A stretch of 64,000 bases of DNA from positions 252,760,960-252,824,959 of the forward strand of contig OW240912.1 in the NCBI GenBank assembly GCA_933207985.1, read 5' to 3'. The stretch is from Pelobates cultripes (lineage: Eukaryota; Chordata; Amphibia; Anura; Pelobatidae). Below the pieces are notes generated by a model. The model did not search any database and was not told where the DNA came from. It worked only from the letters and a program-made list of their open reading frames with translations. This document shows positions 12,301 through 24,171 of this stretch, piece by piece; the stretch's first letter is position 1; each line of letters starts with the position of its first letter. The translations under genes were made by a program, and so were the position numbers.

Positions 12301-12723
12301 ATTGACAACAGGAATATCTTTGTTGCACAGAAATTGCATTAGGCAGCCCAGAACAGTTTGAGGCAGTCACATTTGCCAGGGGTGCAAGTAGCAACAGTAC
12401 AAAAGTGCAAATATCTCAGAATGTGCAGTATTTTAAACAGAAACATTGCACATACAGACTTCTACCACCATGAACACTTCTAAAATTAGAACTAGTATAT
12501 AGTTGTACTGGTTTAAATTATATAATTGTTTTAAATGCATGGTAAGTTTAAAATGATACCATGATAAAACTTAGGTGGCCCTTATATTGTTAGGATGTGG
12601 AATCAGTAAATTAAAGTATTTCTGTATATATATATATATATGGTGTCAGGTGTCACATGACAAAAGTATGTTTATTTATGTCACTTGTAAAAGCCTAGAG
12701 TATATTTTGTTTATATTAGTATG
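9357..12723. other. Plain AT-rich intron
   Basis: No recognisable coding sequence or intact repeat was seen. A small TA microsatellite is at about 12626-12641. A GC-richer patch at 11980-12070 and a purine-rich patch at 12120-12240 may be old repeat remnants. The 66-residue minus-strand frame at 12197-12394 shows no domain. Confidence 0.6.
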
Positions 12724-14458
12724 TACAGCTAGGTCCACAAATATTTGGACACTGACACAATTTTCTTAATTTTGTCTCTGAACTCCACCACAATGCCTTT
12801 GAAATGAAACAAGTGCAGACTTTCAGCTTTAATTCAAGGGGTTGTACAAAGATAGTGTATGAAATATTTAGGAATTGCAACCATTTTTATACACTTATTT
12901 GAGGGTCTCAAATATAATTGGATAAATTGAAACAATCTTAAATAAAATATTAATTTATTATATTTTGTCGAGAAGCCTTTGCAGGCAATGACTGCTTGAA
13001 GTCTGGAACACACTAAAAAAAAAAGCTGGATTTCCTCCTTTGTGGTGATTTGCCAGGCCTTTACTGCAACTGTCTTCAGTTTTTGTTTGTTTGTGGGGCT
13101 TTCTGCATCTCCTCCTCCTCCTTAGCCTCCTTAGAAAAAGCATAACTTTTTTCCAATTCCACCTCTTTGGCTGACATCATCAGAATTGATGATCTCAGCC
13201 AATCCAATCCTTTCCCATAAGGAAATTATTGTATCTCTATTAGGAAAGTACAGTGTCTCCATGCAGAGCATGCACACTGTGTAGCACGGCCCCAGAAAGC
13301 CCCTCCAGTGGCCATCTGAGGAGTGGGCACTGGAGGTGTCCCTACACTTTAATGTAAACACTGCCCTTTTCTCTGAAAACATAGTGTTTACTGCAAAAAG
13401 CCTGCAGGGATGGACTATATTCAGCAGAACAACTACAATGAGTGTAGAATGTAGTTGTTCTGGTAACTATAGTGTCCTTTTAAGTTTTGTCTTCAGCAAG
13501 TGATATGCATGCTCGATCAGCTTGAGATCAGGTGATTGACTCAACCATTGCAGAATATTCCACTCCTTTGCCTTAAAATCTCCTGGGTTGCATTCTCAGT
13601 ATGTTTTGCATCATTGTCCACCTGTAAAGTGAAACATACGTCTAATCAACGTTGCAGAATTTTTCTGAATCTAAGCAGAAAATATATCATATCATCAATA
13701 AACGCTAGTAACCCAGTTCCATTAGAAGTCATGCATGCCCATGCTATCACAATTCATCCACCGTGTTTTATAGATTATATTGTATGCTTCTGATCATGAG
13801 CCATTCCAAGCCTTCTCCATATTTTTTTCTTCCCATCATTCTGGTACAGGTTGATCTTAATTAATTTGTCCAAAGAATGCTCTTCCAGAACTGGGCTGGC
13901 TTATTTAGATGTTTTGGTAAAGTCTAATCTAGCCTTTCTACTCTTGAGTCTTATGAATGGTTTGCAGTTTGTGGTGAACCCTCTGTATTTGCTTTTGTGA
14001 AGTCTTCCCTTTATGGAGTATTGGGATTAGGATTACAATGGGGTTACATTTAGTATTTTAGTTCAGGGAGTGATTAGAATTATTGCGCTTAGGGATAGAG
14101 TTGGTTTAAATTAGTGTTGGGTATTGGATAATGATATGCCTACCTCCTGGAGAGTGCTCTTCACTTGACTGGATGCTGTTAACTGTTTTTTCTTTACCAT
14201 AGAAAAGAACATCCACCATTGTTATTTTCCATGGATGTCCAGACCTTTTTGTGTCGTTGAGCTCAGCAGTACATTATTTTTTTTCTCAGAATGTACCAAA
14301 CTAATGATTTTGCCACCCCTGCTATATCTCTTATGGATTTTATTTTCAGCCAAAGGATGGCCTGTTTCACTTTCATTGAGAGCTCTTTTGACTGCATGTT
14401 GTGGGTTCATGGCAGAAACTTCCAAATGCGTGTCCAATTATTTTCAGACCTAACTATA
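12724..14458 (-). mobile_element. Tc1-like transposon remnant
   Basis: The left end 'tacagctaggtccacaaata' and right end 'ttttcagacctaacta' are diverged inverted repeats next to TA. The interior ('gcaggcaatgactgcttgaa', 'ttgccaggcctttactgc', 'caggtgattgactcaaccat') is the antisense of a Tc1 transposase gene, so the dead gene ran on the minus strand. Stops and indels break every frame. A MITE sits inside at about 13130-13483. Confidence 0.8.
13130..13483. mobile_element. TTAA-type MITE nested in the Tc1 remnant
   Basis: The right end 'gtaactatagtgtccttttaa' matches the window's TTAA MITE termini, and a small stem (agaacaactac ... gtagttgttct) sits just inside it. The Tc1 text stops at 'ggggctttctgc' and resumes at 'gttttgtcttcagcaagtga', which brackets the insertion. 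The left end is eroded. Confidence 0.65.
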
Positions 14459-15078
14459 TGTCTGAGAATTAGTTTATGTTGTTTACTGTCAAAAGTGGAG
14501 AGTGACAGAGAGTATTGAGTGAAATATATATATGAGAGCACATATGTGTCACTTGACACTGATTAAGCTTAAAGATTGTGGGACACTATACCCAGAACTT
14601 GAGTAGGTCCCCTAACTTTTTGCGAATCTGACCATTTCACCACATGTACTCATACCCTGTACCCAGGGGTTCATGTCTTTTTCAACACCATAAACCAATA
14701 GATAGAGGCTTTTGGGAAACAACAACCACTTTAAAAAGATCTGACTCTGCAAGGAGGTCCATGACCATGTTACACCACTTACACTAACAGTGCTAGCTTT
14801 CCCATTAGGCAGATTAGGCATTTGTCTACAGGGGCATGTCAATCAGTGGCACCTGTTTTCAGTACTTACAATGTGCCTTTTTGAATCTAGAGTGTGCTGG
14901 TGGGGATACAAGTACCAGAAATCCAGCCCCCTATGCATGATAGCAGAACTTCTGAAAGAGTTATAGATAGTTAAAATACAGTGTTGCCCCAGTTCCTGGA
15001 CAGGAAGTAGAAGGGATCACTATCCATCTTCCCACTATCAGCCTCTCACACAGGAAATTACTTGCAAGAGAAACAAAC

Positions 15079-15216
15079 ACAGTACTGAGTGATGCACATG
15101 GTATATCATAAGACAGTACTGAGTGATACACATGGTATATCATAAAACAGTACTGAGTGATGCACATGGTATATCATAAAACAGTACTGAGTGGTGTACA
15201 CAGTATGCACATAGTA
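15079..15216. repeat. 34-bp tandem repeat, about 3.5-4 units
   Basis: 'agtactgagtga' recurs at 15081, 15115, 15149 and 15183, an exact 34-base period. The unit core is 'cacatggtatatcataa'. Units 1-3 are nearly identical and unit 4 is diverged. Confidence 0.9.
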
Positions 15217-15539
15217 TAATAGTTACTGCAGCTGAACAATCAATTATAGTTGTGCGACTGGACTACAGAATACCTATTCAGGTTGCAATTTGAATGCAAT
15301 AATTTTGGATTAAGGAAATGGTCTGTATAGGTTTGACATTTTCTGTGCATTTTTGGGTGGGTACAGGTGTGCATTAAGATTATGTGACTGGCATGTAAAT
15401 CCAGCCTTGTACACTAAACATCAATATAGGACTTTGCAGGCTGCTTCTTTGACCTACAGAAAATCTCTGTAGAGTGCTCAATTCACACAGACTGTAGAAC
15501 AATATTTGACTTATCAAGGTTCTGTAGAGTGAGAGAATA

Positions 15540-16575
15540 ATAATCATAGAATGTGATGGCAAATAAGATCCATTCGGCTCATCTAGTCTGCCCAATTTTC
15601 TATATACTCTCATAAGTCCCTGGCCTTATCTTAAGTCTAGGATAGCCTTATGCCTATGCCATGCATGCTTACACTCTTTCACTGTGTTAACCTCTACCAC
15701 TTCAGCTGAAAAGGTATTCAATGCATCCACTACCCTCTCAGTAAAGTAATACTTCCTGATATTATTTTTAAACCTTTGCCCCTCTAATTTAAGATTATGT
15801 CCTCTTGTTGTGGTAGTTTTTCTTCTTTTAAATATAGTTTCCTTCTGTGTTGATTTCCTTTATGTAGTTTTTCCTCCAAGCTTTCTACTCTTGAGGCTGG
15901 TAAGTTTTATCCTGCAATCCATGAACCAGTTTAGTAGCCCTTCTCTGAACTCTCTCTAAAGTATCAATATCCTTCTGAAGATACGGTCTCCAGTACTGCG
16001 TACAATACTCCAAGTGAGGTCTCACCAGTGTTCTGTACAATGGCATGAGCACTTCCCTCTTTCTACTGCTAATACCTCTCCCTATACAACCAAGCATTCT
16101 GCTAGCATTTCCTGCTGCTCTATTACATTGTCTGCCTACCTTTAAGTCATCAGAAATAATTACCCCTAAATCCCTCTCCTCATATGTTGAGGTTAGGACT
16201 CTATCAAATATTCTGTACTCTGCCTTGGGTTTTTATGTCCAAGATGCGTTATCTTGCACTTATCCATATTAAATGTCAGCTGCCACAACTCTGACCATTT
16301 TTCTAGTTTACCTAAATCATTTGCCATTTGGCCTATCCCTCCTGGAACATCAACCCTGTTACATATTTTAGAATCATCAGAAAAAAAAAAATGCCTTACC
16401 ATTGAGACCTTCTGCAATATCACTAATAAAAATATTAAAGAGAATCGGTCCAAGTACAGATCCCTGAGGTACCCCACTGATAAATAGACCATGCTTCAAA
16501 TATACTCTGTTGACTACAAACTTCTGTTGCCTGTCACTCAGCCACTGCCTAACCCATTTAATGTGTTGCAAACTT
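15540..16575 (-). mobile_element. 5'-truncated CR1 LINE (copy 1)
   Basis: Read on the minus strand, it encodes the C-terminal half of a CR1-type reverse transcriptase. At 16377-16571 there is [20 protein letters not shown] (RT motif B region). At 16193-16400 [15 protein letters not shown] carries a changed FADD box (motif C), and KWSELWQLTFNMDK follows. At 15885-16097 comes LVRPHLEYCTQYWRPYLQKD. The frame breaks near a poly-A run at 16380-16391 and again further 3'. The 3' end lies at about 15545 (tcatagaatg, complement of the CR1 ATTCTATGA tail). It is a dead copy of the same family as 55205-57165. Confidence 0.88.
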
Positions 16576-17930
16576 ACACATATGCATATTTTTTTGGAGG
16601 TAATGGGTTAAGAGTAAAAATAAATCATAAGCAAATATCTAAAAAAACCAAAATAAGTGAGAGTCACTGTTACCTGCCATCTGTAGGAACAAAAATGAAG
16701 GGAACACTTAAAAGTTAAAAATAAATATATATAGTGTTCCTTGAACTGTTTAGATCCCCTCCCACCCCCACCCCACCCATATATTTAAACAAAGTGAAAA
16801 AAGGTAATACAACTTATTTGTAATCAATGTGCAGCCTTGCTTTAAGAATAAAATTAAAACCAGTGTCTCATAAGCTTGCAGTGTTTCTCACAACACATGT
16901 ATCAGTTTTTCATTTTGTAAACAGCATTCTGTCCCACCTGCACAACGTTGCTGTGAATCTAACAGATAACTAAACGAGTTAACAATGGGTTAATTTTAGA
17001 TTTTTTGCCATATTTCTCCCAGTGGAATTGTCTGTTTAAATATTTTCTAAAGTGGCTATCTGGCAGCCTTACCCTGAATCTTCTGAATTCCATCAGAAAC
17101 TTCAACCTTGTTTGTTGCTCTCTAGAGCACTGTGCAGTTTATAAAAATACTTGAACTTGATTGAATTTACTGTCATTCACTTTCTTTTCTGCCAGGAAAT
17201 TTGTACCAGTATAAAAAATGGCACAAAAAATGGCACATTGGAATGCATGGTAGAGATAACAAAATGTGAACACAGTGACCTTCTATGGCCCAAGTTTGTG
17301 GCCTTCTGTTTAATGTCAAATACAATTTGCCACTTCTATATATAATGCCTTTTTCAAAAACAATATTCTCAAAAGGATCTGTACAATTACTTTCTATGTA
17401 CAGTAGCTTGCTTGTTTTAATACACTTTGCATAGCCTACAAATAATTATTAAAATACCAAACCATTGTTTAAAGCCTACACACTAATAGTGACATTTTTT
17501 TTTTGAATTTTCTTGTATTTACTTGTTTATAAATTTTAACAGATACCCTCAATTTACTATGGGCAAACAATGGCTTCCTGCGTAAATTATATGGAAAAAC
17601 TTTTTTTTGTTTTTTTACTATTCAACAATTTTGCCATGATTTTTACCAAAATATATTGTTGCTGTGTGTGTTGATTCCACTTGAATTTCGTTAAAAAAAA
17701 AAAAAAAGTATATGTGTTTTCATTTTCCTCTCTTTAACAGCAATACATATATGCAGTGGCTTTAATAGGTTCTAGTGATTTTTTTTTATCATATTATGTA
17801 AAAAGTGAAACCTACTTCAGTTGTAGAATTAGCTTAAAAAGAGGCACACTGTGAATATGATTTAATTGTGGAGGATTCCTTTAATTTTGCAGTTTTGTTG
17901 TCACTTTACCACTGTTCACTATTTAGCAAA
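16576..17930. other. Plain AT-rich intron
   Basis: There is a C-rich patch (ccctcccacccccaccccac) at about 16758 and poly-A/T runs. No coding or structured element was recognised. Confidence 0.55.
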
Positions 17931-18482
17931 TTAAAGGGACACTATAGTCACCTGAACAACTTTAGCTTAATGAAGCCGTTTTGGTGTAGAACATGCCCCT
18001 GCAGCCTCACTGCTCAATCCTCTGGCATTTAGGAGTTAAATCTCTTTGTTTATGAACCCTAGTCACACCTCCCTGCATGTGACGTGCACAGCCTTCCATA
18101 AACACTTCCTGTAAAGAGAGCCCCATTAAGGCTTTCCTTATTGCAAGTTCTGTTTAATTAAGATTTTTTTATCCCCTGCTATGTTAATAGCTTGCTAGAC
18201 CATGCAAGAGCCTCCTGTATGTGATTAAAGTTCAATTTAGAGATTGAGATACAATTATTTAAGGTAAATTACATCTGTTTGAAAGTGAAACCAGTTTTTT
18301 TTTCATGCAGGCTCTGTCAATCATAGCCAGGGGAGGTGTGGCTAGGGCTGCATAAACAGAAACAAAGTGATTTAACTCCTAAATGACAGTGAATTGAGCA
18401 GTGAAATTGCAGGGGAATGATCTATACACTAAAACTGCTTTATTTAGCTAAAGTAATTTAGGTGACTATAGTGTTCCTTTAA
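17931..18482. mobile_element. 552-bp TTAA-flanked MITE (copy 2)
   Basis: It begins TTAAAGGGACACTATAGTCA and ends ggtgactatagtgttccttt followed by AA, giving TTAA at both ends. It is very similar to 6504-7047 over its full length and in the same orientation. It keeps a segment (cctcctgtatgtg) partly missing from copy 1. It has no ORF, so it must have been mobilised in trans. Confidence 0.88.
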
Positions 18483-19837
18483 GTATTTAGTATTTACTCA
18501 TGTTTTACTAATCAATGTAAAGATTATATTTGGGGACTTTAAAAAATTGACACGTTGTTGATAATTCACTAAAACACCTGTGACTATTTAACAACTGAAT
18601 TACTAAATTTGGACTAAAAAAATCTCTCAACTTTATTTTCCTTAAGTCATCTAAATTTTGAACACACTGTAGAGATTAAATCAAAATGCATTGAATTTCA
18701 AATATTTCTTAGCTCTATAAGGTTTCTGTGCTGTCTCATACTCTCTTCTTCATGACATTATATGTTCCCCGTGACAGGCCTGATCTAGTTGAGACAGTTC
18801 CAGAGTTGAGCCATGTAAATTGAATAGTTTTTTGATGTTTGTAAAGTCTGCTGTATGGTGTGTTATTCATGGTATGGGTGTGAATGCCTAAATCCTTAAA
18901 TGGGTTGTCTTTAATAAAATGTTCAAGAGCAAAACCAGATTAAAAACATGGGACAGAGAAACAGATGCCAAACTCAGGACTTACTCACAAAATGTAAGAC
19001 TTGGCACGTTTAAGAGAGTGATATTAATAAATGCATCTTTTAATATATAAAATGTGCCTGCTACATGCAACAGCTTTGAAACACAACTCAGGAAGAGGTG
19101 CAATCCCTTGCAGTAGTGAGAGCACCGTTAAAGTGAGATTTCTATGGTAAAAGCAAGTTTTATGGTTTGTCTGATGTGTGTATGTGTTTAGGGGTTTTCA
19201 TCCACACTTTCCCCACCACATTTCATTTGGTATATATATATATATTTCCAATAAATTGTGCTGTCTACCTATTATTTCAATTCGTAAAATGAATATTAGT
19301 TAATTAGCCCATTACTGGTTATATAAATTATTTTGTTTACACATAATTATTTTTCTTTATTGGATTATTTTATATTTCACTATCCTTAAACTAAACATAT
19401 GCATGGCAAATTGCTAATTTATTTAATGGAAAAAAAATTACTTTATATTGATTCATCATTTATAATGTAGGAACAATGTTTGGCAATGTCTCACAATTAT
19501 CAATTATTAACAAAACTTAAAGGAACATCTAATTTTTTCTTTTCTGATTACATTATAACTTGCATGTTAAGCCAATTTGTGTCGTAGTATGCTTTTGGCA
19601 CAGCAAATACATTCTGTTGTTATTTGTTTTGTTTTTTTCTATTCTGTTTTCTTTTCAAATGAGGCTCAGTTGGACCATCCTGGCTAAGCAAGAACATAAT
19701 TTTACTAAAATGCTGTAAATTGTTAGGAATTGTAAGTGAATTTTAATGCAAGTCCAAAATAATTGAACTGAAAAAACTCTCAGTCAGCAATGCTTCAAGT
19801 TAATCTATTTTAAACTATTTTGACCCTTAAATTTGAG
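18483..19837. other. Plain AT-rich intron
   Basis: Nothing was recognised beyond a TA microsatellite at about 19231-19246 and homopolymer runs. Confidence 0.55.
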
Positions 19838-21630
19838 ATTCACGGGGGCGGAGCCAGCGCTCAACCAGAATGGTCGTATACTCACAGCGCTCCGACGTTC
19901 AGGCACCCTAAACACCCAAATTCGGAACGAAAACGCCGGCCAATAGTACAGAAAGCAGCCCAGCGACACCCCAACAATGATGGGGAAGAAAACAAAAAAC
20001 TGCGCCCAGGCAATCAACAGATATAGGCAAACTCCTGAGGAGACCGCATTGCGCGACAGGGCCTAAAATGGCGGCCGACATCGAAGAATACTCGGAAGAT
20101 GCCTCTCTGCACTGCGGGGAGAATACGGAGTATAGAGGGCAGGCAAGGCCAGCACAACCAACAATGGGCCACCCGATTACCACAGAAATACTCAATGCTC
20201 TCCTCTCGGATCTGCGCCACTCACTGTCCACGAAGATCTCCCAAGTAAGGGGGAACGTCAAAGAGTTCACAACTCGCCTCACCAATGTGGAACAACTTAC
20301 ACAAACACACGCAGCCCAGGTGCTCAACCTCCAGGCGCAGGTGAGAGATCTAATGACAGCCCATACTGCAATGTCCCACCAGATAGCAGCCATGGAGGAT
20401 AAACGCAGATTGAAGCATATCAAAATCCGAGGCCTACCTGATGCAGTGTCCCCAGAGGAAATGCCCCATCTTCTCCAAAGGATATTTGCAACCCTGTTGC
20501 CCCCCACACAGGCAAAGGGGATCCAGCTAGATGGTATGTTCCGCCTACCCAAACCACCACAGCTCACAGGTAACACAACAGGCAACCTAGTGGTCAAACT
20601 CCAAAATGGGCAAGATAAAGTAGAACTCATGAAAGCCATCAAAGGGAAGACCCCACTCAGATTTGAGGGTAGGGACATAACGTTCTATACTGACTTGTCA
20701 CGCACTACCCTGAGATGGCAGCAAACCCTCCATCCGCTGACAACGCTACTAACGGCCAAAGGGGTAACATACCGCTGGGGTCCAGCACACGTGCTCATAA
20801 TAGAGCATCAGGGCACCGAACAGCGAGTCATGGTCATAGCAGAAATGGACACTGTTGTGGCCAAATTAAGCCTTGCGACCCCCCAGAACACAACGACTTG
20901 GGACCCAGCTAACGTCGTCCCGTTTGTCCCGGCTCTCGAGAAGGTACCCGGGAAAAAGACTTTGTGAAACACCGTCCTCCTGCCTAATATGTCTAAGATG
21001 TTTGTTTAATATGTTACAGTTACCTGAAGGACTCACAGGCACCCATTATAGACACCGGGAATAACCCGGACAACTGGCTCCAATATAACACCTAACCCCC
21101 CACCCAACTCCAAGCTGCTCCCAGTATAATATAGCCTCGCTAAGTGGAGCTGGCTTACACGCTAAACAGACACCAAACAGATACTCTAAGTTTTCCTTAC
21201 AAGCCTAGGCCGTAACTTTGCCCCTGCCACGAAACACCGCAAACGGCCACATAATACGGCCAACTCATGTTGTTACCCAGCACCTTACCTGGAAAGGTAC
21301 ACCGGCCCCACCTCAAGGCCATGTTAAAGACAAACCGTACAGCACATAACTGACACACACTAGGTCCTCCTACACATACCTACGGTATCCCTCACTATAC
21401 GTTAACCAGAGACATACACAATTGCCCATACGGGAACTAATCAGTTTATAAGATAACAAGATGTTGATTTACTCTACGTTTCTACTACTATCACTTAAAA
21501 TGTGCAGTAATTTTAAATGCCATAATGCTGTTGTTAACTGTCACAACTGAGCTTGATATAGCTGTCGTGGCTACTCAGGCATGATGTAAAGCTCGCACAA
21601 CAAAAATAAAGAATTTAAAAAAAATAATAT
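19838..21630 (+). mobile_element. L1-type element with ORF1 but no ORF2
   Basis: The 5' end is abrupt and GC-rich (cacgggggcggagccagcg, about 19841) with a leader including 'aaaatggcggccgac'. ORF1 is at 20068-20967. About 630 bp of non-coding 3' sequence follows, and then AATAAAGAATTTAAAAAAAA at about 21605. No reverse transcriptase or endonuclease is present between ORF1 and the tail. 'attcac' just before the 5' end and again after the A-tail may be a short target-site duplication. This is either an internal deletion or an ORF1-only subfamily. Confidence 0.75.
20068..20967 (+). CDS. L1-type ORF1 protein (RNA-binding chaperone), intact
   Basis: This is a 299-residue open frame starting at ATG in a 'aaaatggcg' context. 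An acidic N-terminus is followed by a coiled-coil-like region (about residues 35-110, e.g. ALLSDLRHSLSTKISQVRGN and repeated L/V heptads). Next comes an RRM-like core (DKRRLKHIKIRGLPDAVSPE, then VVKLQNGQDKVELMKAIKGK). The C-terminal domain has FYTDLSRTTLRWQQTLHPLT and GVTYRWGPAHVLII, the pattern found in L1 ORF1p. In L1 elements this protein trimerises, coats its own RNA and acts as a nucleic-acid chaperone. The lack of stops suggests recent insertion or recent function. No ORF2 follows, so retrotransposition would need RT supplied in trans. It is not a host gene. Confidence 0.85.
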   Translation: MAADIEEYSEDASLHCGENTEYRGQARPAQPTMGHPITTEILNALLSDLRHSLSTKISQVRGNVKEFTTRLTNVEQLTQTHAAQVLNLQAQVRDLMTAHTAMSHQIAAMEDKRRLKHIKIRGLPDAVSPEEMPHLLQRIFATLLPPTQAKGIQLDGMFRLPKPPQLTGNTTGNLVVKLQNGQDKVELMKAIKGKTPLRFEGRDITFYTDLSRTTLRWQQTLHPLTTLLTAKGVTYRWGPAHVLIIEHQGTEQRVMVIAEMDTVVAKLSLATPQNTTTWDPANVVPFVPALEKVPGKKTL

Positions 21631-21639
21631 TCACTTTGA

Positions 21640-22143
21640 ATTTACCTTGAATACCCATCAATTATCACTTTAGTAAATAACACTGTTCCACGGTGAAACT
21701 AGAGGGGCTGTGGGTGCATGTGCCATGGGCATTGGATTTAGAAGGGCACCGCCCCCAGAGCATGATACTCATAAGCTCCATCTCTGATTGGGATCGCCAC
21801 CCTTGAGCTGGCACAGAAATCAAAAGATGTTCCTGCATAGCCTTTTCGAAATCCTACCCTGGTGGTCAGAGCACAGGCACCTAATCTGCCAGCCTGCGCT
21901 CAGACTTTTTCATAGTGTGCCAAACTGGAGGCCTACGGCTGCACCAGCAGCCCACTTGACCACCATGCAATCCACTGGTCCTGCGGGGCAGGTAATTATT
22001 GCCCACTTTCCTGACCAGGAAGTAAGCAGGTGGGGAAGCAAATATTATACATAAAACATGTTTTAAACATATTTCCTGTTATCAATCTTTGCTTACATCT
22101 GTATGTAACACTGCATTCCAAAAATAAAGAATTATAAAAAAAA
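21640..22143 (+). mobile_element. Short repeat with the same AATAAAGAATT tail
   Basis: GC-richer sequence (about 21690-22030, e.g. 'gggcaccgcccccagagc') ends in 'ccaaaaataaagaattataa' at about 22119. The end matches the tails of the neighbouring L1-type element and of 8455-9356. The 88-residue frame at 21788-22054 has no recognised domain. It is probably another LINE-mobilised, non-autonomous insertion. Confidence 0.45.
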
Positions 22144-22640
22144 AGCTCTGTGGGGGGAGACTGCAACAGTCATTCATCACTCCTCACCTTGTCCCAACCA
22201 CTCCCCCTCACTCTACCACACTTACCACCATGCCACACTAGCCATATAACACCACACCGCACACTGCCATACTAAGCCTAAACACCACCCTTGATTTACC
22301 CTGTCACACACCTTGTTACATTCACCCCCTCACCCAGTCACACTCAATCCCCTTTACCATGTCACATTAACCACCCTAATCCTATGACTGTCCCTCCCTA
22401 AAAATAGTCTGTGATGGAGCTCCTGTACTCCGACCATGTACCCCACCCAATCTGCTCCTATCCATTGGGAAGAGAGCCTGAAACACTTCAGCCCCAGTCA
22501 CCAAAGCTTAACTGGGGTCTCTCCGGAGCTCCTACACACGACTAGATTCTTCTTCCAGGCAGATATCATCCCTCTGCCTATTCCTCTGCAGCTTTTCTTC
22601 TAGACAGGTATCGTCCCCTCTGCCTATCCCTCTGCAGCTC
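22144..22640. repeat. C-rich degenerate satellite plus 45-bp duplication
   Basis: Positions 22170-22400 are an irregular array of CACAC / CCACC / 'accatgtcaca' words, almost without G. Positions 22552-22640 hold a two-copy duplication of period 45 ('cttccaggcagatatcatcc' and 'cttctagacaggtatcgtcc', each followed by ctctgcctatTcctctgcag). Confidence 0.65.
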
Positions 22641-22994
22641 TGCTCATATTGATTGACACAGTGTTTACAAAGACAGTTGTGGCTCTCAGGCCTAGCTCTC
22701 TTTATTTGCAGCCAGCCAACTGGTCCAAATAATCTGTTGATGGAATCCCTAAAATCCATAAAGGACACAGAGTTTCAAAAGGAACTAACAAACAATTCTT
22801 TATGTTTACTCGGAACTAGCCCATATACTCATTACATTTAGATTGCTATGACAACTATAATAAAATACAAATATAAATAACACATAACAAGTAAGCAATT
22901 AAAATAAAAATTAAAGCATGAATTGTATTAACAAATAACATTTTCAAATAATAAAAAGCAATAATTTATATGTTTAATCATGTTTTGGTTGCCC

Positions 22995-23278
22995 TCATTT
23001 GTATACCAGCATTATGCAAATGTCCACACTTTTAGTCAGCCAGCAGAGGGCACTGCAGAGGTTGCTTCTGTTACACCCCCCTTTCAGGGACTCCTGGGAC
23101 AAGGTCCATAGTCTGTGGGTAAGAGGCTGGCCTTTAAGCTTCTCCAAAAGGCCATGGCATGGGAGTTTCACATAGTCATCATCATACACAGTCACCTCCA
23201 ACACATAAAACACAGCCTCACCGTAAACACACCACACAAAGACCACTAGCATCCCCATTACACACAATACAATCACTG
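22995..23278 (-). pseudogene. Possible exon-like fragment: leader plus Ig-like start
   Basis: On the minus strand an acceptor-like tract (tccttatttcttctacag) ends at about 23279 and is followed by an open frame of about 93 codons. From its first ATG it reads MGMLVVFVWCVYGEA, like a signal peptide. VLEVTVYDDDYVKLPCHGLL follows, which resembles the first strands and first cysteine of a V-type Ig domain. After that the frame (CNRSNLCSALCWLTKSVDIC) no longer looks like Ig and stops. I see no partner exons. It could be a captured gene scrap, a repeat-borne ORF or coincidence. No function is assigned. Confidence 0.25.
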
Positions 23279-23679
23279 TAGAAGAAATAAGGAGCGCCCA
23301 ACTGAGTCTTTGCCACTGATCCTGTCAATCATCACAGCTGATTGGTCAGATATAAAGTGGGCTGGAGGAGCCTACCATCAACAGAAGAGAATCTTTAGCA
23401 TGCAGATTCATAGTTCCATAGCTCTCCTCAGTTGGAAAGGACAAATAACATGGCCCTTTTTATTATTCCTAAATGAAAGTCCAACAGGGTAAAGTGATGT
23501 AATAAGTAATTAGACACAGACACAGTATAAAGCACAGTAGGAAATTACTGAGTTTTATGGATCCAAAAAGACTTGACAGATCCTATGGGATTGCAGTCTC
23601 AATCAAGTAGAATACCACATATACCACATACCATATATTTAGCCCTAGGATGAGCTTGCTAACTTATTGTCATATTTAG

Positions 23680-23706
23680 TTCTAGTATATATATATATAT
23701 ATATAT
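23680..23706. repeat. TA microsatellite
   Basis: An uninterrupted (TA)n run of about 22 bases. Confidence 0.9.
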
Positions 23707-23934
23707 TTTAATCTATCAGTTTATTAGTTTGCTTGTAAGTAGTTAGAAACGTATTCAGCCTGTGCTATTTAGACATGACTTTTATATTGAAATAATAGTT
23801 TACTTTAATTGTCCACCAAGGAGATTAGCTGTTGCACTGTAAAAGACTTTTCTAAATATGATTTTGTGTTTATTGTGCAAGCAATGCATTGTATAACTGA
23901 ACTAAGTAGTCTAAGTAAATAATGGTGATTTATT

Positions 23935-24171
23935 TTAAAGGAACACTAATTTAAAAAGCGTTATTTTAATTAGTTTTGTTCCTTAATTATTTTATAATTG
24001 TGGGAATAATTGATTAATGGAATCATCTGGAGTCTCTAGTGGATATCTGTCTGAAACTGCAAAATTAAAACAGTACAATTTTTCATTTGCAAGGTTATAT
24101 GAGCAGCATCAATGCCTCAAAATCACTTTATTAACATAAAATAATATTTGGTGCATAAACTGTCCCTTTAA
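23935..24171. mobile_element. Short TTAA-flanked MITE (237 bp)
   Basis: The left end TTAAAGGAACACTAA and the right end aaactgtccctttaa form short imperfect inverted repeats ending in TTAA. The interior is non-coding. Confidence 0.6.

Noticed and set aside
15079..15216. 34-bp repeats as a CRISPR-like array
   Set aside because: Units are directly adjacent with no spacers.
22144..22400. C-rich tract as a regulatory or G-quadruplex site
   Set aside because: The C runs are mostly short and irregular; satellite decay explains it better.
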